DNA of 64,000 nt from NCBI GenBank assembly GCA_022478985.1, contig JAKSZP010017374.1:46176-110175 (forward strand), written 5' to 3'. The position numbers and the translations under genes are program-made. Within the stretch, counting starts at the first letter, position 1. Each line of letters begins with the position of its first letter. Source of the stretch: Massospora cicadina. Lineage: Eukaryota > Entomophthoromycota > Entomophthoromycetes > Entomophthorales > Entomophthoraceae. Below are positions 1 through 10,643 of the stretch, piece after piece. A model generated the notes under the pieces. It made no database searches and was not told the origin of the DNA. It worked only from the letters and a program-made list of their open reading frames with translations.

Positions 1-883
1 TAATCTAAAAATATAAAATCTAATGATTCGAATCATCTGGTAAGCTATAAACACCTTAGCGAAGCACGGTATCTGAATGCTAGTTTGTCATACATGATGT
101 GATGCCGAGAGATATCGTCGAGTATTTGACCCAACCGATGGATGTTCGGTGGCTGCGAATACAATTGGCTCCACCTAACTTACTTAGCCAATAGCCTGGG
201 ACATCGATTTGGCCCTCACTTTCAAAACCCTAATTGGGTTCATGCGTAGTAAGTCCTACATCAACCAAATCGCAATTAGCAGCGAACAAATAAGCATCGG
301 TGCCAGAACAGAATATGCATCCTCTGTTAGATGGAACCAAGATGGAATTGAAACTGATGGCTAAGGTTAAGCAAATTAGGCTTAAAACGATTGTGCCTAG
401 CCAATCGTTTTAAATAAGATTCATTACACTTAATTAATTGGCCACTCTAACCACCCTACGATGGATAACGATCAGCCATTGGTTCATCTGCCATGTAAGG
501 GAAACCTTTAATAACTAAGAGAATCGAACGTGTGTCAAGTAAATAGCCAATCAAATTGACACTCTGCCAAAACCAAATCAAGGAATGGGAAGATCATGTG
601 ATACGTAAGTCGCTAGTAAGGGGATTACCTTAAGAAATTATATTGGCTGGTGAATAGCTAAATTGGCTGCCAACAGTGGTATAGTGGGCATTATCAAACT
701 TGGCAAAGAGCCCCAAGGAATCACCAACGAAAGCAAAGGTTCATAAAAAGTGATAAGTTACAGTGTTAAACGTTTATTATGACCCGCTAGGTCTTCATAT
801 GCCTAGGAGATAGAGGGCAGCAGTTATGAGGGAGAATTCACAGGTGAAATCAGTAAGCATGGCGCGGATTAGAAGCAGATATC
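1..883. other. No gene recognised
   Basis: AT-rich, non-repetitive-looking DNA with stops in all frames. I see no domain, RNA gene or element edge here. It may be host intergenic DNA or the remains of an element too old to read. Confidence 0.5.
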
Positions 884-1393
884 TCAACGAGTGTATGGGC
901 TGCCTAAAGATATTAGCTTAGCAATAATATAACTAACCTCGAGAATCTGGATCTGTTGATCCTTGGTCATAGCGAGGCTGCCAACATAGCTCCAATAAGA
1001 GCTGTGCTCCCACTGATGTTTGTATAGAAATCCGGACTGCTTAAAAGCGCAACCGCACAATTCACAATCGAGTGGTTGTGGTGGATACTGTATAGGCTCA
1101 TGGGCGACCTGCCAAGGCCTCTCATTAATAGGATTAATAATATTGGCAATAGAATAAAGGTGGGAGCTACGAATAGGTGGTTCAATAGCCATGAGAGGAA
1201 GCTTAGGGGCTGGCTTTGGCGGTGGTGGGTGGGAGAGCGGATCAAAGCTGGAGGGATGACTAACCTGCGTAGACGCACTCTCGAATTGGGTATGGATGGG
1301 GGAGGGCATGACAAAAGAATGGAAAAAACTGCGGTCTTCCTTGGGGTGATGAATGGAGGCGAGCTGATCACGGGCGAGAGCGTAGGTGGTCAT
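884..1393 (-). CDS. Hypothetical small protein with one C2H2 zinc finger
   Basis: A 169-codon open frame. Residues 110-130 fit the classical C2H2 pattern exactly: Cys110-X2-Cys113-X12-His126-X3-His130, with Phe117 and Leu123 at the two hydrophobic core positions. The N-terminal half is rich in Pro, Ser and His with no recognisable fold. Such single fingers occur in fungal DNA- or RNA-binding proteins. The start at 1393 is simply the first ATG. No upstream exon is visible, and a GTTAGT...TTTAG stretch near the 3' end could be a very short intron (about 34 nt). Surroundings are AT-rich with no neighbouring gene. This is the only open frame in the window that is not obviously part of a transposon. 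It could be a chance ORF, but a perfect finger by chance is unlikely. No specific function can be assigned. Confidence 0.4.
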   Translation of the reverse strand: MTTYALARDQLASIHHPKEDRSFFHSFVMPSPIHTQFESASTQVSHPSSFDPLSHPPPPKPAPKLPLMAIEPPIRSSHLYSIANIINPINERPWQVAHEPIQYPPQPLDCELCGCAFKQSGFLYKHQWEHSSYWSYVGSLAMTKDQQIQILEVSYIIAKLISLGSPYTR

Positions 1394-3586
1394 TGCAGGC
1401 TTAGGTCCGATAGAGTTAAGGGCCTAACCTTAGCAGCTTGTCTAATATCCCATTGCCCCCATGTAATCATCCGATAAAGCATTCAGGGAAAACGGCCAAC
1501 CAATAATAATCTAAGCTAATTATCATTAACTAATCATTGGCTGGCTTATAGTTGTCTCATGACCAGGCGAAGGATCCAGATTTGATCGATTCAAGCCTCG
1601 ATGCCCATCCGAGGCTCGATCCCAACTCGAGCTAATTCGACTTATACTCCCTTACTCCGCCACCAACCCTTGGCGCCAGTAACGAGTCCCCAAAAATGGA
1701 ACTGTTCTACCACAACCCTTTAAGCGCTCAACAGCTTACTTTAGGTCGATTGGTCCTTATCTTAATCTTAGCCAATAGACGTGAGAGGATTGTAGCACCC
1801 TCCTCGCCGTGCCAAGTGATTGTTTTACAACTCAATTTTCTTTCAACCCAGAGATCGCAACTTCGTCACCTTTCTTGGTTCAAGTTTTTTGCTTGACGAG
1901 GGTTTTGAGTTACCAAATGACATTGTATTTTGGACTTCTGCTTACCTACTTTTAGCACTTTCTTGTTCATTAAGCACAAAAATAAAGTTTTTGAGCAACC
2001 TTGCTTTTGAATTATTAAATTCAGTGCTACTAAGCTCAATTAGCCATCCAGCCCTTTAAGCTTGCCTGAGGTCGAGGCACTCGGTACTACCAGAAGGTAA
2101 GCCTGTAGTTCGTTTTGTTTACCTCAAGTGTATTGTCACAGAAATAGGCGAGCTTATAAACTCATATTGCAACTTTACTGGAACCTGAAATAACAGAAAA
2201 AGGTATGCTGCAATAGCAGGAATGTTAAGGTCGCTAAGATTGAGCTTTAGGTATTTATTTTTAAGCCTAGTTATCCTAAGCTTTCCTTATACTGCATCTA
2301 ACTTCAAATTAGTCAATAACAAGTAGCTAGCCCGCCATTCACTAGATGTTGAGATCAGCTATCAATTGAGGTACACATCAATTTTTGCTTGAAATCCTTT
2401 AACAGTTTTGAGTATTAAGTCTTCCTAATTAAACTAAAGCTGTCAAACAACAGGCTATTATGGGTTCTTCATCCTCCATTAATCAAAACAAAAAAATGAT
2501 TTTTAGTTTTCAAATCCAACGTTTTCTTTTTCTTTTAATAATAAACTAAAGCTAAAAGTGAGTTGTTGCATGGTCATGTTATATTTATCACGATCAACTA
2601 TAATTAAATTGGGTGTATTGATTTCATGTTTGGCTTTAGATATCTATATATCCTTAAGTACCTTGAAGCAACCACTAGGTAATAAATTATTCGGCTTGGC
2701 TCAAAGGTCAGCTTTGAACTAAAATTTCCCATTAGCTAATTAGTTATCCGTATGTCGGAAAACTTAAAAAGCCTGCTCTGTTTTAATTACCGCCCGTGAG
2801 CGACTAGATTTACTAAAATATTTTTGCCCTTCCGACTGTTAACTTGCAATTTAGTTTTAAGTGAAGTTGTTATGAAAATAATACTTTTTAGGGTTGGGTT
2901 TGATTCAAAATCATGATTGATAGATTTGTGACCCGATGAAAATTATCGGTAACTATTATATGCTGTCCAGCAGCTGCTGTAATTTGGTTTTGTGTGTGGT
3001 TAGCAAATACCAGCTATAGCGTCTATTGGTGAGTAGGAGTAAAGGGCTGAACTTGAGTATATGTTGTTTTTTATCGTGAAGAAGCCAGTGTTGTCCAACT
3101 TCTACTAAGTTTTGGTAGTTATTCAGACATTCTTGACTAATTTAACTTTAGTCACTTTATGGCACTCGATGGTAATTGATTATAGTCGGCTTACTTGAGT
3201 TTGTAAGTCTAAATTAAATTTATGGCATTTAAATTTGTAGAGTTAACCGCTTTAAATTCTATTTTAGGATAGATTTTGTAGTATTTTACTTGCCTTCGGT
3301 CTAGCCATTGAGTTATATGTTAAGCTTAAGTTTGTAATTTCTTCATACAGATAGTCATCGTGTAAATTATATGGCTACAAGTAGATTATGCTAGGCAAGC
3401 CACGTTAACCTTAAATATATAACTGTTTATTAAAATATTTCTAGTGCTCTTTAATGGAGAGCTTCTAATTTTGAGCTGCATTCTAGCTATGTCTATCTCT
3501 ATACTCCTTGTAGTAATCTGTAGTTTTTGGCTGTTGGTGAAGTGATATCCTAAATTTGGTTGGGGTTTTTGCTTAAATAGTATGTC
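1394..3586. other. AT-rich spacer, no gene recognised
   Basis: About 2.2 kb of AT-rich DNA without a supported gene. The only small structure noted is a perfect 7-bp stem (AGCCTCG, 9-nt loop, CGAGGCT) at 1594-1616, about 200 bp upstream of the start of the zinc-finger ORF. Its meaning is unknown. Confidence 0.5.
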
Positions 3587-3931
3587 ATCTAGAGCAGTGA
3601 TTCCCAAACTAATATGCCCACGGACCGCTTCTCATAGTAAAAACCTGACCATGGACCCCCGAGCTATTTTGTCTGCATTTTTTCCGCGGCTCACTCATAC
3701 TGTTATCTGTAAAAAAAGGCGCAAATTTAAGTTATAATGGTAAAATTTTAAGTAATTGTCACAAATTGTACAGGTATGCATTTTTTACCATGCATTTATG
3801 ACTATGGCCATTTATTTATGAGACTTTAATCATTTTAATGCGCTACTACATAAAATACAGTGTAATTTTTAACTTTTGAAATTGGTCACTTGAAATTATT
3901 TTTTAAAAAAATAATTAAATTGTCAAATAAA

Positions 3932-4206
3932 GGGGAGGATACCCCAGTGGTAGAGTAGGGACTTCTACCGCTGCCTCCCGAGTTCGATTCCGGTACAGGA
4001 ACTTTGGGTAGGGGACAATTATGACTGTGTTGGCGTTGCGCACCAATGCCCCGAACCGAGATAGCAAAGGCGGTCCATGGAGTTCCTGGCCTATCATACG
4101 CCGCGCGTGGAGGTTTTCCGGATTTTATCCTCCTTTCCCATTTTCTTCACTCCCCTAATCGGTGCGGTATCGTCCCCAGGTCGGCCCACCTCAAATAAAA
4201 TAAAAA
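3932..4206 (+). mobile_element. tRNA-derived SINE
   Basis: A 275-bp element with an RNA polymerase III internal promoter: a box A-like TACCCCAGTGG at 3940-3950 and box B AGTTCGATTCC at 3981-3991, spaced as in a tRNA. A tRNA-unrelated body and an A-rich tail (ending AAATAAAATAAAAATAAA) follow. Flanks are a perfect 16-bp TSD, TAAATTGTCAAATAAA, at 3916-3931 and 4207-4222, which shows target-primed reverse transcription. The last 40 bp (GTCCCC, GGTCGGC, ACCTCA, then ATAAAA) resemble the 3' ends of the LINEs and half-LINEs in this window, so LINE machinery probably mobilised it. It lies inside the hAT element. Confidence 0.88.
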
Positions 4207-4375
4207 TAAATTGTCAAATAAATAAAATAGATAATAAAATATAATATTAAAAATACTATATAATCAAACTATCAAATAAATTGACCTTAGCATGAGTATA
4301 ACTTATGGGACCACCTATTGCTAAAATACATGAGTATAACTTTGCTTAAATAAAATTAATATTCAAGAAGGTATC

Positions 4376-4929
4376 TTTTTTTAGCACTAGTGGTGCCCAA
4401 CCCAAAAGGGGGCCACCACATATCTTTATTTGCAGATAAGCAAACAAAGGGATTATCAGAATAAAAAATTCCTAATATAGCCCCTAAGTTATCAGCCTAG
4501 GAAGCCATATCAGATGATAAGGAAGCTTTAGGGAAACTTTTGTCCAGCACCCACTTTAGCTGCAGACCATGGTGGACAGCATCAGCATGGGAGCATCAGC
4601 GGCATGTGGCATAAGGAGGTATAGTTGGGGGTTCTTTCATTAATGAGGTCTACAGTATCCATTGCCTCAATATTTTGAGCAAGCTGATGCTCAGCAAAAG
4701 TGATGAGAGCCAGCACACAAGTAAACAACTTAATGTGCTAGCAGGTTTAGGATAGTTGGGGTCAAAAGATGAAGTTTTTACCACATCAATGCAAGTGCAG
4801 CTGCATCAAAAGTGAGCTCCTTAACTTTATATTTCTACATTTTTGTTGAAATCATAGGGGAAGTTTGAGATAGGAATACCCTCAACCAAGGGTTCCATCA
4901 CCCCATGAAGTTGCTGGTAGAGTAGGGTG
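4376..4929 (-). mobile_element. 5'-truncated half-LINE copy (subfamily 1)
   Basis: This is the reverse complement of the 3' 550 bp of the half-LINE at 18706-20617. Its 3' end (GGTTGGGCACCACTAGTGC plus a short A run) sits at 4376. A 19-bp TSD with one mismatch, TAATATTCAAGAAGGTATC at 4357-4375 and TAATATTCAAGAAGATATC at 4930-4948, flanks it. 5' truncation with a TSD is the hallmark of LINE-type retrotransposition. It interrupts the hAT element. Confidence 0.85.
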
Positions 4930-5633
4930 TAATATTCAAGAAGATATCAAATTTATAAAAATACTTATATAATATATGCTATCTTCATAATAATAGAAAA
5001 TGACACTGCCTTTTATAGACTAATAAAATTGCTGCATGTACTTCAAATCATGTATATAACCAAATTAAGTTGTTGATTAGATGCACAACTCTTTTATAGT
5101 TCCATAAATTAGACCAGTGTAGCATGAAAGAATCTTGTTTTGTAACTGTGAGATTCCCTTCCTGTTTAAACCTGCATAGTTAGCTGTGGCCAGCCAGGCT
5201 CCCACTATGTGATGCTTGTCATTGCCTGTATCTTACTACCATCTATAATTATATTCTACTCATGATGCAAAAATAGCTACCAATTTATTTATTGCTAATT
5301 ATTTTTAACTTTTATAATAATAAATAGGGCATGATTGGTTTTACTTTAAATTAACTCTTTTATAGACCCTCTGATATCTACACACCCTTAAGATAATTTT
5401 AATTTGCCATGGACCCCCTCAGCAGTTCCAAGGACCCCTGGAGGTCCATAGAAACCACTTTGGGAACCACTAATCTAGAGGATTAATATTAAAAGGTCAT
5501 CATATATATTGATAACTATCCATGAGATCATTATTTAAAATGGTGATATAGACAGAATATAACTTTGACCTTAGATCACCAATCAAAGTACCATTGGTAT
5601 AATAAAAGTTTATAGTCTTGGTCATGAGGGTAG

Positions 5634-6915
5634 TGTAAGTTTGGGAGAGCGCCCTCTCCATTTAGCCCAGCTGGCATTCCCTTTTCCATCAAAAAAGGGT
5701 CTGAGAAGGCCAGCTGCCTCTCTTGTCTCCCAGGGTAACTTTTTCCATGTGGTGGATGAGCGGTGGGTAACAGCTTACCCTTTGCAGACTCTGACACTCA
5801 TTCCAGTGTTAACTTTAGCTGAATTGGTACTGTGAATCAAGGATATTTGTGCCAAGCTACTAGAAAGTTGACATCCCATGGAGTAAAAGGTTCAATTAAA
5901 TTGATGGCAACAAGCCTTTAGCATTAAGGCCCAAGAGCCCCAAATCCTTAGCAACAAAGCCTGACAGGTGTGTACTTTTGGCAAACAAAGCTCTAATGTC
6001 AAATCTTTGGCAAAACTTGCCAATGGCATCAGGCTACTGAAAATGTTGCTGCCAGCAAAAACATTCCTGGAAGCATCTAAATCTTCATCCAATGAATTTT
6101 GCTTAGTCAAATAGATGCCAAAGTGACTGGGTGCAAGCGGGTTGGGCACCCTGAACCTGTTCCTGACCTCTTGGGACCACCCCTACGTGGGGTGGCCTTG
6201 AGAGGTTCCTGTTGCCTGTTGGTCAAGAAGCTGCCATGCTAATCATTGGAACTGTGGTAATTCTGCAATTTGGGTATCCATGGACAAACTGACAGTGATT
6301 AGCCCACTGCTGATTTTTCTAAAGTCAGTTCAAAATAAGTCCATTTTTCCCCCCTACTCAAAGTTTTCTGGGTTAGATTAAATCTCAAGGGCCCCAATCC
6401 CACACTTTTCTAAGCTATACCTTAAATAAATCATCTATTTAAACAGTAATAACACAAAGAGAAAATTGACAGTTAATTCTCTTATTTCTAAATCTAATAA
6501 AAACTTTCCTGTGCTAAAATAAATATTTTAAAAAATAAATCTTACTGAACCTCTGTGACATCTGCAATGTGGCCCCACAGCCTTCATATCAACTGGGTTG
6601 GCTCAGTCATATTAATAGCTTCAATCCCCACCATAGTCACTTGGCTTTGTTGCGTCAGGGTCTTTATGAATTTTTTTATTCTCACAATCCTCTATGTCCT
6701 ATGCTCTAGCCCATTGGCCCTGGGCTGCAACAGCCTGGTTCTTTACCGGGTTTCTTTTTACATCTGCAACCCATTGGTAATACATCATTACTTATCCCTC
6801 AGCCTATTCTAAATTCATTTGAGCAACAATTTTCCTGGCGTTCTGGCTTGCCTTTTGGGTATTTATGCATTCCAACTGGCAGACCAGTATAAACTTTTCT
6901 GTCATCTCCATAACA
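5634..6915 (+). repeat. 5' LTR of chromovirus A
   Basis: 1282 bp, starting TGTAAGT and ending ATAACA. It aligns along its length with 14001-16430 (after removing that copy's insertions) and with the solo LTR at 7848-8857. At about 6370 it preserves the uninterrupted site (GGGTTAGATTAAATCTC) that in the 3' LTR was split by a half-LINE. A clear primer-binding site after 6915 could not be identified. Confidence 0.82.
5641..5835 (+). CDS. Short ORF carried inside the LTR of chromovirus A
   Basis: A 64-codon frame near the start of the LTR. The same reading frame, ending at the same stop, is recognisable in the 3' LTR (to 14202) and, with internal stops, in the solo LTR (about 7857-8044). The conserved skeleton is E-R-P-L near the start, F-x-F-x-S-K-K, then H-x-V-D-x-x-W and a Leu-rich end. 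No family is recognised. It could be an LTR-encoded leader peptide, a remnant of gag captured into the LTR, or chance frame conservation between related LTRs. Confidence 0.3.
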   Translation: MGERPLHLAQLAFPFPSKKGLRRPAASLVSQGNFFHVVDERWVTAYPLQTLTLIPVLTLAELVL

Positions 6916-7435
6916 TAATTGACTGTCCATTGTACCTGGCATTTTCATTTTCCTCATCAAGCTAAGTGAAGCAGTGGATACCATTATCCAGATAAACGTT
7001 CAGTCAATAGCCTGCATTCTGTTGGTTATTTGGTCAATATTCAACTTTATAAACAGCTCCCAGATAGCTTTAAAAAATCAGTTTATGACCAAATTGTTCC
7101 ATTACCCTCTACTTTCCCCTCAGTCTTCCATCAAAGTGGGAACTTCAATATTGGCTTTGCTGACTTGGCTTCAGGTTCTGATCCCAACGTCAAGTCAATA
7201 TCCATATTGGCCCCATGGTCTGATGCTGCACCTGTGCCCAAGTTAGTCCTCTCTGGTGCACCAGTCTGTAAGTCAACGGAAGCCCATCTTGGAGAGGAAC
7301 AATTTTACCACTTGTTTGCTCAATTTTGCTCCTTCAAAAGGACCTTTTTCCTCCTGATTTTGTTACAAACTCTTTGGTGTCAGCAGAAATAACCATATCC
7401 ACTAATAAACAAAATTTTGTCTACTTTTTTTACCA

Positions 7436-7801
7436 ATGAAAATTAGTACTGGGGCTCACCAGGTGTCCTTCAAGGCCTTGGTCAACATTGGAGCAGCGGG
7501 TAACTTAATGAGTCTGGAGTTTGACCACCAGCTTGATCTAAACCTGGACTTGGTGCCTTCAATGATGGTCGCCTCATCAGCCTCCCAGCCATCCTATAAA
7601 GTACAGCAGCTAGTACCCTTCTCATTTCACCAGTTTAGCTTTTGCAACTATTTCTTGGCAATGCCTAACCTTGTGTTCCCAGTGATCTTGAGTGTAGGTT
7701 GTTGCGTTGGCAGCATGTGCAAATCCACTTGGAATCCAACATACTGTGATTTTCTAATGGTCAGAAAGAGAGCAAGTTTCCCTTACTGGATACCCTTATA
7801 A
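7436..7801 (+). pseudogene. Retropepsin fragment of chromovirus A
   Basis: A 121-codon open stretch with the retroviral-type aspartic protease start: ALVNIGAAGNLMS, where the active family has Asp-Ser/Thr-Gly-Ala. Here the catalytic Asp is Asn and the Ser/Thr is Ile, so the protease is inactive. Downstream residues fit the typical gypsy protease up to the 'VFPVILSVGC' stretch, equivalent to the ILG strand before Met-Pro-Trp. It lies between the 5' LTR and the RT, the normal position for Ty3/gypsy. Confidence 0.7.
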
Positions 7802-7847
7802 AGCTCAAGGCCATGGGTCAATTACATCCCTTGTATCTCCTGTAGGT

Positions 7848-8857
7848 TGTAAGTCCCGAGGAACGTCCTCTGGGCGTTGATTGGGCCACCTTTCTGTTCC
7901 TGAGCAAGAAAGTACCAAAGAGGATGGCCATACCCCTTGTTACTTAGGGCGATCTCGCTCACATGGTAGATGAGCACTGGAAAATAGCCCTTCAGCTTTG
8001 GATCCCACTTCTGGTACTTGCACTCTCCTCAGCAGAACTGTTATGAGGAATTAATAAAATCTGCGCTGAGATCACTAAAATGGAACTGATTGCAACTATT
8101 TTGAGTGGCAATCAGCTGGATACTTGGATTTCAAATGGTCAAGGAGGTATGAAGGCTGATCTATCAGCTGGAACTCCCAACGGTTGCAATTTGGTTTACA
8201 TGATGATCAAAAATCTTCCCCCCTCCCAAATTCATCAGGCATCACCCCCGATGGGCAGCTTCCTGCCAGAAAATTGGGCATTGCGCCTGATGCAATACTA
8301 CTGACCATAACTTGGCTCGTCACCAAATTTTGCAATGTCAGTCCCCCAGGGAACTAACCCTCCTATTTCCAAATAGTTCACCTCTTAGGTTGAATTGACT
8401 GCAACTCAGCCTGCCACCAAACTTAGCGATGTCAGTCCCCAGGGAACTAACCCACCTATTTCCAAATAGTTCACCATTTAGGTCAATCCAACCAAAACTC
8501 AGCTCATTACCAAATTTTGCAATGTTAGTCCCCAGGGAACTAACCCACCCATTCCAAATAGTTCACCACTTAGGTCGAACTTGCAGAACCCGATCCCAGC
8601 TTATTTTCCCCAAAATCAATGACTATTTAATTGGGTGCGTCGCACTGAGAAAATTGTTGGTTGATTCTCTTCCTTAAATTTTCAATAAAAAAACCCTTTC
8701 CAAAATTTCCGTTTTTATCTGTTAAGATTTAAGTTCCCTTCCAGTTCTATATCCGTCATACCAGCAGCAGTGCCCCTGGCATTCTGGTCCACCACTTGGA
8801 TGCTTTGGCATTCAGGCTGGTAGGCCAGTCTATTTTCTACTTGCCTTCTGCCTGACA
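7848..8857 (+). repeat. Solo LTR of family A nested between protease and RT
   Basis: 1010 bp that begins TGTAAGTCC and ends CCTGACA like the element's own LTRs, and aligns with them in between. It has a perfect 5-bp TSD, TAGGT, at 7843-7847 and 8858-8862. A later copy of the same family therefore inserted into this one and then collapsed by LTR-LTR recombination. It differs from its relatives by a threefold internal tandem repeat. Confidence 0.82.
8322..8590 (+). repeat. Three-copy 93-bp tandem repeat inside the solo LTR
   Basis: The phrase GTCCCCAGGGAACTAACCC recurs with its GGGA at 8349, 8442 and 8535, a period of exactly 93 bp. Each repeat continues with a conserved TCCAAATAGTTCACC and TTAGGT. 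The two full-length LTRs have only a single diverged version here, so the expansion is specific to this LTR. Confidence 0.85.
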
Positions 8858-9044
8858 TAGGTCTTCTGCCATATTTTACCACTGCAATGATGGGCAATCA
8901 GAGCATCTTTGACTCTGAAGAGGATAAGCACCTTCCACCACATACAGAATTTAACTTTGAGTTTTCAGACAATGGTGAAAGTTGTGAACATAAATTGTTC
9001 ACTGCACCTACATTCAGCGGAGGAGGATGCTGCCCTCAATGTAT

Positions 9045-9860
9045 GGTTGGATGACATGCTAAAGAAGGGTTAGTTGTTTAAGAAGACCTCCCCAGTTTCC
9101 TCTCCAATCATCAATGCCAAGAAAGTCAGCGGTTCCTTTCATCCCTGCGTAGATTTATGAGCACCTCAACAATATCACAGGCCATGATCCTCACCCAATG
9201 CCATTAAAACAGACAATCAACCAAACGACTGCAAAGTTAAAGGTGTTTTCAATACTTGTTCTGGTCAACGCCTTTAATCAAATTTTGGGTGAAGGAAGGT
9301 CAGAGATGGCTTACCACTATCTAAATGAGATGAGGCGCTTTTCAATTTTTAGTGATGTCCTTTGTGCTGAAGAAAGTGCCTGCAACATTTCAGAGAATTA
9401 TTGGTAGTGTGCTAGGGGATCTCATATTTTCTACATGGTTGCATATATTAATGACATCCTGGTACATTCTCTATCCCTAAACAACATGTGAAGGACCTGG
9501 AGGTGGTAGTGTGTTCTGCATAAGGCTGGTTTGTTTGTCAATCCATCAAAATGTGAATTTTATTGAAAAGAAGTCATCTTCTTTGGGCAATTTTACTTGA
9601 AAGATGGGTACGCCATCTCACCCAGAAAACTGGATGCCATACGTGAGTGGCTAACTCCAACAAATCAGTAGCAATTGAAAAGAATTTTGGGTACCATAAA
9701 ATTACTACAAAAATTCTCTCCCATACTCTCTCAGCTAGCCACCCCTCTCCATCCACTCATGGGCAAAAATGTCCCCTTTTGCTGGACGCCAGAGTGCCAG
9801 AAGGCATTTGATTCTATTAAAGAGGTGTTCTTGTTGCCTCCCATCCTTAAGATGTGAATC
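9045..9860 (+). pseudogene. Reverse transcriptase of chromovirus A
   Basis: Ty3/gypsy RT read through several stops and frameshifts. Visible pieces are a finger region with SFHPCVDL (normally FRxCVDYR), ALNNIT and HPMP, the catalytic region as YINDILVHS (normally YLDDILIFS, with the first Asp replaced by Asn), PSKCEFY, and the connection sequence around 9675-9857 with the LGTIKLLQKFSP and CWTPECQKAFDSIKE motifs. The changed catalytic Asp and the stops make it non-functional. Confidence 0.75.
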
Positions 9861-10200
9861 TTTCCAAACTCTATATTGTAGCATGCGATGCATCTTCTGC
9901 TGCAGTAGGGGCTGTCTTTCACCAGAAGCACAAGGTTTGGAACACCTGTTTGCTTAATTTTCGCAAGATTTCTTCCACCAAGAAATCCTGAGCCATCTAC
10001 GACAAGGAGTTGGCAGCCATGGCTTGAGCCTTGACCCACTGGCAGTATCTCTTGCAGGGCGCTCAGCACAAGTTGACTGTGCATTCAGACCATCAAGCTC
10101 TCCTCTATTTCCGCAAGCCACAGAAGTTGGCACACTGGCAGGCCTGTATCTACCAGGATTTGTTCAGCTTTAACTTCAGTTGAGTTTTGAAAGGGGCGTT
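9861..10200 (+). pseudogene. RNase H of chromovirus A
   Basis: Follows the RT directly, partly in a shifted frame. The order of motifs is that of gypsy RNase H: ACDASSAAVGAV (first catalytic Asp), then AIYDKELAAM (catalytic Glu), then HSDHQALLYF (second Asp), then QKLAHWQA. Stop codons interrupt the domain. Its role would be to degrade the RNA strand during cDNA synthesis. Confidence 0.75.
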
Positions 10201-10643
10201 AAATATTCTTCCCCAATTTTCTAAGCTGCAACCCTGCCTTTTTCCCAGATGACTCTGATAAGACGGATCTTGTCATAGTCGTTCCCCCAACCCAAATCTT
10301 AGCCATGGTACCCCTCGTGGTTTCAGCAGCAGTCTTAGCTTTGGACACACCCTTGATTTTGTGGGTCTTAGCAGCACAAACTGCATGTGTGGAAGGGGTG
10401 GATCTTCTGGAGCGGTTGTCTTGCCAACTTAAAAGCATTCCTTGTATTCTCTTGCCAAGGGGCTCACCAGTTCAGATCATAGGTGTGGGTACCCCCTATC
10501 CTCTGAGCTGAAGTAATTCAGACTCATCACAATCCTCCCACAGTTTATCACCTGGAGAATAAGAAGTGCATCAATTTAGTAAGTGTACCTTTAACTGGTA
10601 AGGCTTGTCAAAGGATGTTCCAGCATGGACTGCAAACTGTGTG

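Larger units (their letters stand above)
3595..5472. mobile_element. Non-autonomous hAT DNA transposon with nested insertions
   Basis: The left end CAGTGATTCCCAAACT (3595-3610) and the right end ...TTTGGGAACCACTA (to 5472) form the short terminal inverted repeat typical of hAT elements. The last base is mutated (A for G). The element is flanked by a perfect 8-bp TSD, ATCTAGAG, at 3587-3594 and 5473-5480, the length diagnostic of hAT transposases. No transposase is encoded. Removing the nested SINE and half-LINE fragment with their TSDs leaves about 1.0 kb, so this is a deletion derivative or large MITE that would need a transposase in trans. The two retro-insertions must post-date it. Confidence 0.88.

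Noticed and set aside
884..950. A 34-nt intron (GTTAGT...TTTAG) in the zinc-finger ORF
   Set aside because: Shorter than normal fungal introns and the frame is open through it; not enough evidence to call.
1594..1616. 7-bp hairpin as a terminator or RNA gene
   Set aside because: Too short and isolated; such stems are expected by chance in DNA of this length.
3932..4003. Possible functional tRNA gene
   Set aside because: Boxes A and B are present, but the sequence continues into a SINE body and A-rich tail and is flanked by a 16-bp TSD, so it is a SINE head, not a tRNA gene.
9731..10084. Minus-strand 117-codon frame
   Set aside because: It is the antisense shadow of the RT/RNase H of chromovirus A.
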